DNA from: a virus
Virus record (IMG/VR): IMGVR_UViG_3300025286_000115
Location: 1 to 26,421 of that record
DNA length: 26,421 bases
Reading direction: 5' to 3' (one strand)
This document shows, one piece after another, positions 21,206 through 26,421 of the stretch; within the stretch, counting starts at the first letter, position 1; each line of letters begins with the position of its first letter. Both the position numbers and the translations under genes were made by a program. The notes under the pieces are model-generated. The model saw only the letters and a list, made by a program, of their open reading frames with translations. It was not told the origin of the DNA and did no database searches.

Positions 21206-22183
21206 CTAATCAAACTCCGGAAACTGTGTCTGGACATCAAGCTCTATTTGGCCTTTCAACTTAGGGTCAATGTCAGCATAGGTCTCTTTGCTCTTCTTAT
21301 ACTTAGGTTTCCATGCAGGAATAACCACATCGCACGGCCCACCGTTATGCTGCTTATTAAACGAACACCACTTACAGAGATTCTGGGGTATCTGCTCATA
21401 GCGGTCCTCATACTCTTCGCGTTCCCTTATAGCGTCGTGTACCATTTTAATTACATCACGAGCCTCATCAAGCACTTGTTGATTGACCTTCACGAAGAAG
21501 GTATCATCAAAGCGGAGATAGTTAACGCCCACAAATTTCGGCATTTCGCCCATCTCTAATGTGTACAAGAATGCATATATAATCAGCTGGCGATAATAAT
21601 CCTCTGGGAGGTATGCACCATAGCGCTTACTGGTCTTGTAGTCCAGCAAAGTAGTGCCACCATCGAAGTCATTACACACTGCATCAACAATGCCTATTAC
21701 TGCGTATTCCTTAGACTTGACCCACTTCTCAGCATACTTAGGAGCTACCGAGTTCCATGCCTGATACTTGTTCTTATATATCTTCCACTTCACCATCTCG
21801 GTTAATTTCTTGTTGACACTCTTAACAAAGTTTTGTAGTATGTCCTCTGTCTCAGTATACATTGCATCCATCTCGGCCTTAGTGTGTATTTCCCAGAGCC
21901 ACTTATGGCAAGCTATCTTTTCTTCCCAACCTTTCTCGAACTCACCCTGTATCCACATACTTGGGGCTCCCTTCTCCCACGCCGTCATATTCTTAAATTG
22001 ATATTTAAATAGTCGTTCTAGAATCTTGTGTACCAGACTTCCACGGAATAGATGTATAGTCTTCTTCTCAGGAATCTTAGCTATGTACTTGTAATAGAAC
22101 TCGCGCGGGCACTTCATGTAGGTATTTATCTTTGATGGACTCAGTCTCATATGGCTTGGTTCCCATTTCATTTCTTTGGTCAT
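21206..22183 (-). CDS. PD-(D/E)XK nuclease, Cas4/RecB-like, with probable iron-sulfur cluster
   Basis: A 325-residue protein. It opens with LSPSKINTYMKCPREFYYKY, the common N-terminal motif of Cas4/AddB-type nucleases. Probable catalytic residues are H52 (LVHKILERL), D167 (GIVDAV), and D181/K183 (LLDYKTSK), with the Q-x3-Y motif QLIIYAF at about 199-203. Cys25 plus three C-terminal cysteines (LCKWCSF at 270/273 and GPC at 284) form the classical four-cysteine iron-sulfur pattern. All key residues are present. The likely role is single-strand exonuclease or end processing for viral recombination, replication or host DNA degradation. No Cas1/Cas2 gene or CRISPR array is present, so a link to CRISPR adaptation is not supported. 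It is two bases downstream of the oxygenase gene. Confidence 0.85.
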   Translation of the reverse strand: MTKEMKWEPSHMRLSPSKINTYMKCPREFYYKYIAKIPEKKTIHLFRGSLVHKILERLFKYQFKNMTAWEKGAPSMWIQGEFEKGWEEKIACHKWLWEIHTKAEMDAMYTETEDILQNFVKSVNKKLTEMVKWKIYKNKYQAWNSVAPKYAEKWVKSKEYAVIGIVDAVCNDFDGGTTLLDYKTSKRYGAYLPEDYYRQLIIYAFLYTLEMGEMPKFVGVNYLRFDDTFFVKVNQQVLDEARDVIKMVHDAIREREEYEDRYEQIPQNLCKWCSFNKQHNGGPCDVVIPAWKPKYKKSKETYADIDPKLKGQIELDVQTQFPEFD

Positions 22184-22185
22184 TT

Positions 22186-22974
22186 TTAATATACTCCTGT
22201 TATATTTGTATTGTCATCATTCGCATCTTCGGTATCGAAGAAGAAAATTTGAAATAGTCTATCATTGTCAATAGCATCTCCAAAATATTGGGATGCGGCA
22301 TGGATTAATCTAGCATCAAATATCATTAATCTATTATAAACATTCCCTATAGTATCTACTTTTTCAAATGGGGTCTCATCAAAGAAGTTCTCTTTAAACA
22401 TAGTCCAACCTTCCATTTCTCTAACTGAGTTTACTTTAGTTTCTTTATGTCTATATAGAGAAGTACCACATTCAGGTGGAGCATCGGGTGTAAGATAAAT
22501 CATCGCCGCCCATTGCTGAGTATCCGCGTGTATTACAAAAGGGTCTTCCGCCATACAGTGTTGAAATACTCCATTGGTTTGGTAGTCCCATCCACCAATC
22601 TCTGTACCTTCTTTCATTTTACTTCGGAGTAAGCTTTCAAATTCTTTCTTTACTCCTTTGAAGTGTTTATGTTCTAATGTTCTATGTCCCACGGCACCGT
22701 GCTCTCCTCGTGGAACAAAGTCACCACTCATTGCATAATCTCTAACTGCGTCTGGGTCATCATAAAAATTGTCTACCACAATAATTGACGGCATCCTTTT
22801 TGTGGGATGTACATCTTTTACCGATTCTTCTAATAGCTCTTCTATACTCATGTCTTCCAGTTTAGTCTTCATCTTCTGGGATTCCTTATATTCTTTTACT
22901 GTCATTCCTAAGTCCTTCATTTCTTTATAATCTTCTCGGGAAATATATACTGGTTCAGGCATTCCCGGTATCAT
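22186..22974 (-). CDS. 2OG-Fe(II) oxygenase-like protein (DUF6445-type)
   Basis: A 262-residue protein. The first 60 residues are helical and charged (DYKEMKDLGMTVKEYKESQK). The conserved part starts at IIVVDNFYDDPDAVRDYAM and holds the double-stranded beta-helix motifs: H149-x-D151 in FVIHADTQQWAAMIYLTP, then GTSLYRHKE, the distal H225 in RLIHAASQYFG, and R239 in DNDRLFQIFFF. HxD...H plus an Arg is the iron and 2-oxoglutarate binding set of this superfamily. The DUF6445 relation is from memory of that family (FYxDPxxVRxYA). Related proteins occur in marine phages; the substrate is unknown. Here it lies between TPR and nuclease genes and may modify a protein or glycan. GAGGA seven bases before ATG 22974 supports the start, which overlaps the TPR gene by 20 bases. 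Confidence 0.75.
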   Translation of the reverse strand: MIPGMPEPVYISREDYKEMKDLGMTVKEYKESQKMKTKLEDMSIEELLEESVKDVHPTKRMPSIIVVDNFYDDPDAVRDYAMSGDFVPRGEHGAVGHRTLEHKHFKGVKKEFESLLRSKMKEGTEIGGWDYQTNGVFQHCMAEDPFVIHADTQQWAAMIYLTPDAPPECGTSLYRHKETKVNSVREMEGWTMFKENFFDETPFEKVDTIGNVYNRLMIFDARLIHAASQYFGDAIDNDRLFQIFFFDTEDANDDNTNITGVY

Positions 22975-23623
22975 CTTTCTTCCTCTTTTCCATTATCTTA
23001 GCTATAATAGCTGCTTTATCTGTAATAGGCTCTTTATTAGATTCTGGCTGGTGTCTTCCAGCTAAGTTATCTCTATTCCATTTTACATGTCCTTTATATT
23101 CTGCATTTAAATCGGGGTTATCTGCTAAGTCATCAAAGAGCGTTCTAGCTTCATCAAATTTCCCAACCCACCATGCTGAGACTGCTCTTTGAAAGGGTAG
23201 TCCATAATAGCCCGGATAACCACACGGGGTGCTCAATGGGTCAATTCTCTGACGTTCTACATAATCACTTAATATTTCTCCAGCACAAGCCCAACTATAT
23301 GATGAATGCCATTCACCACACAGTTCATATGCTATACTAAGTAAGTGATAAGCTTCTGGTCTCTGAGGTAATAAGGCTATAGCTAACTGGGCTGTAGATT
23401 TCATGTGTGTCTCTCTACCTCCTTGCTTTCTAAAACATATAGCTTTGCGTAATAAACACTCATAAGCTAATAACTTGTTGTCAGTTAGCTCTGCACATTT
23501 AAGGTAAAATCCCATGGCAGACGCTGTTTGCCCCTTGAGTTCATACTCATATCCAATAGCGAAGCTATTTTCTGGTACATGTGGGGTTTCAATGTACCTT
23601 TCTAGACTTTGTTGTAATGACAT
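22955..23623 (-). CDS. TPR-repeat protein of glycan-module type
   Basis: A 222-residue protein with successive helix-turn-helix units: ENSFAIGYEYELKGQTASAM, LLAYECLLRKAICFRKQGGR and PEAYHLLSIAYELCGEWHSS, which fit TPR spacing with Ala/Gly at the packing positions. The latter part (PCGYPGYYGLPFQRAVSAWW and GKFDEARTLFDDLADNPDL) resembles the C-terminal TPR half of glycosyltransferases encoded by cyanophages, pelagiphages and giant viruses, but the GT domain itself is missing here. The basic tail ends KRKKDDTGNA. It lies two bases after the radical SAM gene and overlaps the oxygenase gene by 20 bases. It probably acts as an adaptor for the neighbouring enzymes. The relation to the glycosyltransferase family is from memory. 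Confidence 0.65.
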   Translation of the reverse strand: MSLQQSLERYIETPHVPENSFAIGYEYELKGQTASAMGFYLKCAELTDNKLLAYECLLRKAICFRKQGGRETHMKSTAQLAIALLPQRPEAYHLLSIAYELCGEWHSSYSWACAGEILSDYVERQRIDPLSTPCGYPGYYGLPFQRAVSAWWVGKFDEARTLFDDLADNPDLNAEYKGHVKWNRDNLAGRHQPESNKEPITDKAAIIAKIMEKRKKDDTGNA

Positions 23624-23625
23624 AT

Positions 23626-24543
23626 TTATATCACGAATCCTTGCGATTTTGCATAAGTTTCATAAGGGCTATCAGGTATGGGGTCTATACCATTCTCACA
23701 CCGCATACACATATCATATGTAGTATTGGGTGGGGGAAGTATATCATCATACTCTTCTGTATATAGGTTTCCTAAAATCTCTTCTAAATTATAATCCATA
23801 CAGCATAAAGATACTTCTCCATTAGGTAACAAAATATTATGGTAAAGGTCTTCTATACACCCGCATGTCTTTTCTGTATTATGGAGAATAGATTTGAATC
23901 TGTCCCATACTTCTCTAACTTCAGGTTTGAGAGCTGCTTCTCCTAGAAGATTTCCAGCTCTGTGCCACATTTCATATTTATTAACTGTCCTATCAGGAAA
24001 GATAGGTTCTACTTCCTCATGCACTGTCCCCATGGACATTGTCATGAAATTATTAATATTAGCAGCTTTAATCGCCCAGTATACTTGAATGAGCGTCTTA
24101 TTTACAGGATGCTTAGCTAACCTCTCTAAGTCAGGTAAATGCAGGGTAAACCCCCCATTAGGGCCCCCTACAAAAGGAATGTCCTTTATTCTATCAACAT
24201 CTTTAAGAGTCATCCCTACAGCTGTAGTAAACACTGATATAGGATGTCCTTGCTCATGAGCATAAAGCAGCATGTCTGTACACTTCTTATTTAACCATGG
24301 TTCAGTAAACCCTGAAAAGGTTATCCTAATCTCTTTAGGAAGTTTATCTATTACCATCTTGAAATCCTCGAGACTCATATATCTCTCCTTTTCTGTGGTA
24401 AACTTTTCTTCGTTCCATACTTTCTGGAGAACTCTTTGAGGACAGAAGACACAATCTACGATACATCCTACCTTAGGAATTGATGTAGTTATCTCTAAGG
24501 TAGGCCATTCGGTAATTTTCCAGTAGTCCTTCATTTCTTCCAT
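23626..24543 (-). CDS. Radical SAM enzyme with SPASM-like C-terminal cysteines
   Basis: A 305-residue protein. The N-terminal strand LEITTSIP leads into C27-IVD-C31-VF-C34, the CxxxCxxC site that binds the [4Fe-4S] cluster and SAM. GFTEPWLN at about 78 matches the GGEP-like position for the SAM amino group. The C-terminal region holds CGC (about 226/228), CCMDY (about 246/247) and CMRC (about 279/282) together with LLPNGEVSLCC and ILGNL, the usual context of SPASM or twitch auxiliary clusters. Such enzymes modify peptides, carbohydrates or nucleotides; viral copies are rare. It overlaps the GH130-like gene by 13 bases, and the TPR gene follows after two bases. The substrate cannot be read from the sequence. 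Confidence 0.85.
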   Translation of the reverse strand: MEEMKDYWKITEWPTLEITTSIPKVGCIVDCVFCPQRVLQKVWNEEKFTTEKERYMSLEDFKMVIDKLPKEIRITFSGFTEPWLNKKCTDMLLYAHEQGHPISVFTTAVGMTLKDVDRIKDIPFVGGPNGGFTLHLPDLERLAKHPVNKTLIQVYWAIKAANINNFMTMSMGTVHEEVEPIFPDRTVNKYEMWHRAGNLLGEAALKPEVREVWDRFKSILHNTEKTCGCIEDLYHNILLPNGEVSLCCMDYNLEEILGNLYTEEYDDILPPPNTTYDMCMRCENGIDPIPDSPYETYAKSQGFVI

Positions 24544-25592
24544 TCCATAATCTCTTCAAAGAACTTTTCAGTAATAGTTGTTAGATAAGCTGAGTTATCT
24601 TGGAACCCAAAAGTTATAAGAAGATTTTTGTTATCAGGATGCATAGCCATTCCACAGGCGAACTCTATACGTCCGTCCATAAATTTAAATGGTTTAGATT
24701 TACCTACCACGTTCCATTTCTTATCCCACGCCAGAAACCTGTGGTAATAGTGAGCGTCTCTATCATCTTTTTCATTATGCCAGTAATCACATTCATGCGT
24801 GCAAGCAATTCTATAGTCACCGTAGGGTATCACTTGGGAACCCCCACGAGGGTCTAACTGTAAAGGTAGTTTAGTTTCTTCTTCTCCACGGAATACCACT
24901 TTGCTCGGGCAGCGGTATTTCTTTGGGTTGTTCTTCCATTTCTTATTAATGTCCACCTTTACTATTTCAATAGGGTTTGACCATTTTACATAGTGGAAGG
25001 GCATATCTAATATAGGCATCCAATTCTTTTCACAATATACATCGGGACCATCAGGAGCTTCTATAACATATCGACCCACTTCTTTGACCATCTTACCAGT
25101 TATTTTAATTTCCGATAATACCATGCGTCCAAGACCCTTGGGTGCATAACGACGTACACCAGTAATGTACATCTTACCTTCCCACTCTACAAGACGACCA
25201 TCTTCTAATCCAACAAAATCCCATTCGGGTTCTTTAGGAAACTTACTTGTATCTATCTTGCGCGGGCGACCAACCTTACGGATTTTATCTAAGCTATAAT
25301 CACATATATAGTTCTTTGTTCGTAAGTATGGGTCATTATCCGGTCTTACATAATTGAGGGGGCCCCATGGAGTCTGAAACTTCTGGTCTCCCTCACAATG
25401 ATGTAAGTAGTAAGATACGTGTCTTATGTTTAACAGGTAATTCGGGCTATTAGGAATTTGCCAAATCGACGGGTTGCATAATCCCATCCCGCCTGTTTCT
25501 TTGCTATCTATCGTTAGAGGTACTACAGTTCCTCCATTCTCTAATATTTGTGGTATTAAAGACTCTTCCATTAACTCATCCATTTCTATCAT
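24531..25592 (-). CDS. GH130-like beta-propeller glycosidase/phosphorylase fold protein
   Basis: A 353-residue protein whose repeats look like a five-bladed propeller: GLCNPSIWQIPNSPNYLLNI, GLEDGRLVEWEGKMYITGVR, YVKWSNPIEIVKVD, RGGSQVIPYGDYRIACTHE and FACGMAMHPDNKNLLITFGF. The paired GLEDGRL and CGMA...LLITFG-QDN motifs resemble GH130-type mannoside phosphorylases and related phage and giant-virus glycan proteins. E and D residues in GLEDGR are candidates for the active site; whether it is catalytic is not certain. It starts at ATG 25592, or at Met4 (25583), inside the zinc-finger microprotein frame. Being joined to rSAM, TPR and oxygenase genes by overlaps, it probably belongs to a glycan-modifying set. 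The fold assignment is from motif memory. Confidence 0.7.
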   Translation of the reverse strand: MIEMDELMEESLIPQILENGGTVVPLTIDSKETGGMGLCNPSIWQIPNSPNYLLNIRHVSYYLHHCEGDQKFQTPWGPLNYVRPDNDPYLRTKNYICDYSLDKIRKVGRPRKIDTSKFPKEPEWDFVGLEDGRLVEWEGKMYITGVRRYAPKGLGRMVLSEIKITGKMVKEVGRYVIEAPDGPDVYCEKNWMPILDMPFHYVKWSNPIEIVKVDINKKWKNNPKKYRCPSKVVFRGEEETKLPLQLDPRGGSQVIPYGDYRIACTHECDYWHNEKDDRDAHYYHRFLAWDKKWNVVGKSKPFKFMDGRIEFACGMAMHPDNKNLLITFGFQDNSAYLTTITEKFFEEIMEWKK

Positions 25593-25746
25593 TAGTAAAC
25601 TCCATTTCGCCTTCCATTACAAGTTTGGCGGTGTTCCATATACATTCATCGTGGGCTGCACCATCTGGACGAAAGACGGCACCTATTGGTCCGCCTGCCT
25701 TAAATTCATCACCACATACAAAGCATTTCTTTTTACTTAGCAGCAT
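25576..25746 (-). CDS. 56-residue zinc-finger microprotein
   Basis: ATG 25746 starts MLLSKKKCFVCGDEFKAGGP, with C8-x2-C11 and later H32-x2-C35 (AAHDECIW), a treble-clef or CCHC-type zinc site. The rest is short (NTAKLVMEGEMEFTND). It overlaps the preceding coiled-coil gene by 10 bases and the propeller gene by 17 bases, so three genes are interlocked. Small zinc proteins like this often bind nucleic acid or act as protein adaptors; the spacing CxxC-x20-HxxC is close to zinc-ribbon-like phage proteins. No function can be given. The overlaps on both sides, and the intact zinc ligands, support it as a real gene. Confidence 0.65.
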   Translation of the reverse strand: MLLSKKKCFVCGDEFKAGGPIGAVFRPDGAAHDECIWNTAKLVMEGEMEFTNDRNG

Positions 25747-25925
25747 TCGCCCTCCTCAATGTCATCAAGCTCTATTGTGCAGCTTACTGTGCTGTCGTTA
25801 GTCAATGCGTATTGGAGCTCATTGAGAGTAGTCCGCAACGCGAAAATTTCTATGTCAAGCTTGGCAAGTAACTTGTGTATCTTGACCACTTTATCCATTT
25901 TTGCTTTTGTTTCTTTTGCGTTCAT
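25737..25925 (-). CDS. Coiled-coil microprotein, first gene of the long minus-strand operon (62 aa)
   Basis: Translation most likely starts at ATG 25925 (MNAKETKAKMDKVVKIHKLL), which has AAGGTGAT four bases upstream. An upstream in-frame ATG (25952) lies only about 15 bases from the TATA box and would precede the expected transcript start. The protein is one long helix with Leu/Ile at heptad spacing (LLAKLDIEIFALRTTLNELQ) followed by an acidic tail ending GECC. As the first gene after the divergent control region it could be a regulator or an early protein. It lacks a helix-turn-helix motif. The family is not recognised. Confidence 0.68.
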   Translation of the reverse strand: MNAKETKAKMDKVVKIHKLLAKLDIEIFALRTTLNELQYALTNDSTVSCTIELDDIEEGECC

Positions 25926-25963
25926 TAGTATCACCTTTTGGTTAGTTACCATAAGTACGTTGA

Positions 25964-25975
25964 CCTATTTAAAGG
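25964..25975 (-). promoter_or_regulatory. TATA box of the leftward early/accessory operon
   Basis: The minus strand reads ACCTTTAAATAGGTC, a good archaeal TATA element with GCGAAA slightly upstream as a possible BRE. The distance from its centre to ATG 25925 is 44 bases, which leaves a leader of about 18-20 bases carrying the AAGGTGAT site. It is the furthest upstream promoter of the whole minus-strand gene array in the window. Confidence 0.62.
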
Positions 25976-25996
25976 TTGTGTTTCGCAGTGACATAT

Positions 25997-26014
25997 AGAG
26001 CTTAATATAGCTCT
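25997..26014. promoter_or_regulatory. Perfect inverted repeat AGAGCT-6-AGCTCT, possible operator
   Basis: AGAGCT (25997-26002) and AGCTCT (26009-26014) form a perfect dyad around TAATAT. It is 22 bases upstream of the leftward TATA box, a position suited to an activator or repressor. The protein that would bind it is not identifiable in this window. Confidence 0.45.
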
Positions 26015-26182
26015 TTAATAAAGACACTATTTAATATATAATAGATATATATAGCATTCAAAATTTAGCTCGATGTGTTTTGACTGGTAGGCCTGAGTAA
26101 ATCAGGGCAGGGGGCCTTTCTGTTTAGACGGGGGGAGGACAAGGAACTGAACTGAAAAGGGAGCTGATGTATGTTTTTTTTT

Positions 26183-26202
26183 AAATAAATAAATAAATAA
26201 AT
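26183..26202. repeat. AAAT tetranucleotide repeat (five units) after a T9 run
   Basis: Five perfect AAAT units (26183-26202) directly follow nine T (26174-26182). The tract is about 30 bases upstream of the plus-strand TATA box, so slippage in it could alter spacing or curvature near that promoter. It could equally be a neutral microsatellite. Confidence 0.7.
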
Positions 26203-26228
26203 GTTCACGACGATAGGCCTCATACATA

Positions 26229-26239
26229 AGCTTATATAC
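26229..26239 (+). promoter_or_regulatory. TATA box for the plus-strand microprotein
   Basis: ATAAGCTTATATACTCAC gives an archaeal-type TATA core at 26231-26238. A start near 26258-26262 would leave a leader of about 12-15 bases with GAGGT (26261-26265) before ATG 26273. It is the only promoter-like element pointing right. Confidence 0.55.
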
Positions 26240-26272
26240 TCACTCGCTATGGGTATAGTAGAGGTAATACAA

Positions 26273-26374
26273 ATGTCACAACACATATATGAAGCACGTA
26301 TAATGGACGCATGGTATAGCTACGATGGACCTATGTCCTTCGAGCAGTTCTATGCTACATACATACCAGCCTAA
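26273..26374 (+). CDS. Plus-strand 33-residue microprotein
   Basis: ATG 26273 starts MSQHIYEARIMDAWYSYDGP and ends FEQFYATYIPA before TAA. GAGGT lies seven bases upstream and a TATA box about 40 bases upstream, so it has a full set of expression signals. A longer in-frame start (ATG 26249, 41 residues) is likely too close to the TATA box. The protein is rich in Tyr, Met and Ile, with a likely amphipathic helix (IYEARIMDAWYS); there is no membrane segment or cysteine. Aromatic residues and small size recall short phage inhibitors or peptide substrates, but no function can be shown. It is the sole rightward gene and is followed by a hairpin. Confidence 0.55.
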   Translation: MSQHIYEARIMDAWYSYDGPMSFEQFYATYIPA

Positions 26375-26386
26375 GCCCATACCCCC

Positions 26387-26414
26387 CCCTATAGGGAAGG
26401 CCCCCTTGAGGGCC
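26387..26414 (+). terminator. Paired GC-rich inverted repeats after the microprotein
   Basis: CCCTATAGGG (26387-26396) is a perfect 10-base palindrome, and GGCCC (26399-26403) pairs with GGGCC (26410-26414) around CCTTGA. Both lie within 40 bases of the microprotein stop, close to the end of the window. No T-run follows inside the window, so termination is only a suggestion; a terminal or replication element is also possible. Confidence 0.35.
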
Positions 26415-26421
26415 GTCAGGC

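Larger units (their letters stand above)
25926..26272. other. Divergent intergenic control region (possible origin)
   Basis: These 347 bases hold no convincing gene. From left to right they contain the leftward TATA box, an inverted repeat (25997-26014), an AT-rich stretch with TATA-like runs (26015-26060), a G-rich block (GGG 26105-26107, GGGGG 26110-26114, six G 26130-26135, GG 26137-26138), a run of nine T, five AAAT repeats and the rightward TATA box. Transcription diverges from here. AT-rich unwinding-type sequence next to G-runs and direct repeats would suit a replication origin, but no initiator gene or typical origin repeats are seen. Confidence 0.5.

Noticed and set aside
21206-22183. 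Cas4-like nuclease as part of a CRISPR system
   Set aside because: No repeat-spacer array, Cas1 or Cas2 appears in the window; RecB/Cas4-type nucleases are common in viruses without CRISPR.
26065-26286. 73-residue minus-strand frame in the right intergenic region
   Set aside because: It runs through the AAAT repeat and G-runs, has no ribosome binding site or promoter, and contains odd low-complexity sequence (YLFIYLKKNIH).

Overview
The window is one side of the genome of a head-tailed double-stranded DNA virus (Caudoviricetes type). The sequence shows a large terminase, portal, prohead protease with scaffold, HK97-fold capsid protein, connectors, tail-tube proteins, a tail-assembly chaperone pair and the start of a tape measure. 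All genes but one lie on the minus strand, so the text order runs from right (26.0 kb) to left (1). The host is inferred to be a marine archaeon. Six archaeal-type TATA boxes (core CTTTATATA) sit 25-80 bases before gene starts, and I see no bacterial -10/-35 pairs. Many starts carry GGTGAT or GAGGT Shine-Dalgarno sites. One membrane protein has three GC-x-DPEA-x-NY / DDGSC repeats, a type I know from Poseidoniia (Marine Group II) and marine Bacteroidota. The host assignment remains an inference.

Regions, in order of transcription. (1) 25,926-26,421: a gene-poor divergent control region with an inverted repeat, G-runs and an AAAT repeat, plus the only plus-strand gene, a 33-residue microprotein. 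(2) 21.2-25.9 kb: accessory module of a coiled-coil microprotein, a zinc-finger microprotein, a GH130-like beta-propeller, a radical SAM/SPASM-like enzyme, a TPR protein, a 2OG-Fe(II) oxygenase-like protein and a Cas4/RecB-type nuclease with a probable iron-sulfur cluster. (3) 18.65-21.2 kb: a surface-anchored repeat protein, small membrane proteins, and three small polar proteins, two of them extremely basic. (4) 16.7-18.65 kb: terminase subunits. (5) 12.5-16.64 kb: portal, protease with a probable nested scaffold gene, decoration protein and major capsid protein. (6) 6.4-12.48 kb: a 1945-residue collagen-like fibre with five beta-rich domains, and a small XhlA-like membrane protein. (7) 2.6-6.4 kb: connector and neck genes and a 598-residue protein of unknown role. 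(8) 1-2.53 kb: two paralogous tail-tube proteins, two chaperone ORFs joined by a probable -1 frameshift site, and the tape-measure N-terminus.

Genes overlap or abut through most of the window, which implies translational coupling. The exceptions are informative. Strong hairpins follow the capsid gene and the second tail-tube gene, and TATA boxes precede the portal and tail-tube genes, so the most abundant virion proteins appear to be separately tuned. The most notable points are the A-AAT-TTT slippery site fusing the two chaperone ORFs, the nested scaffold start, the two mutually exclusive hairpins between capsid and fibre genes, the capsid-adjacent position of the giant collagen fibre, and the rSAM/oxygenase/TPR/propeller module.
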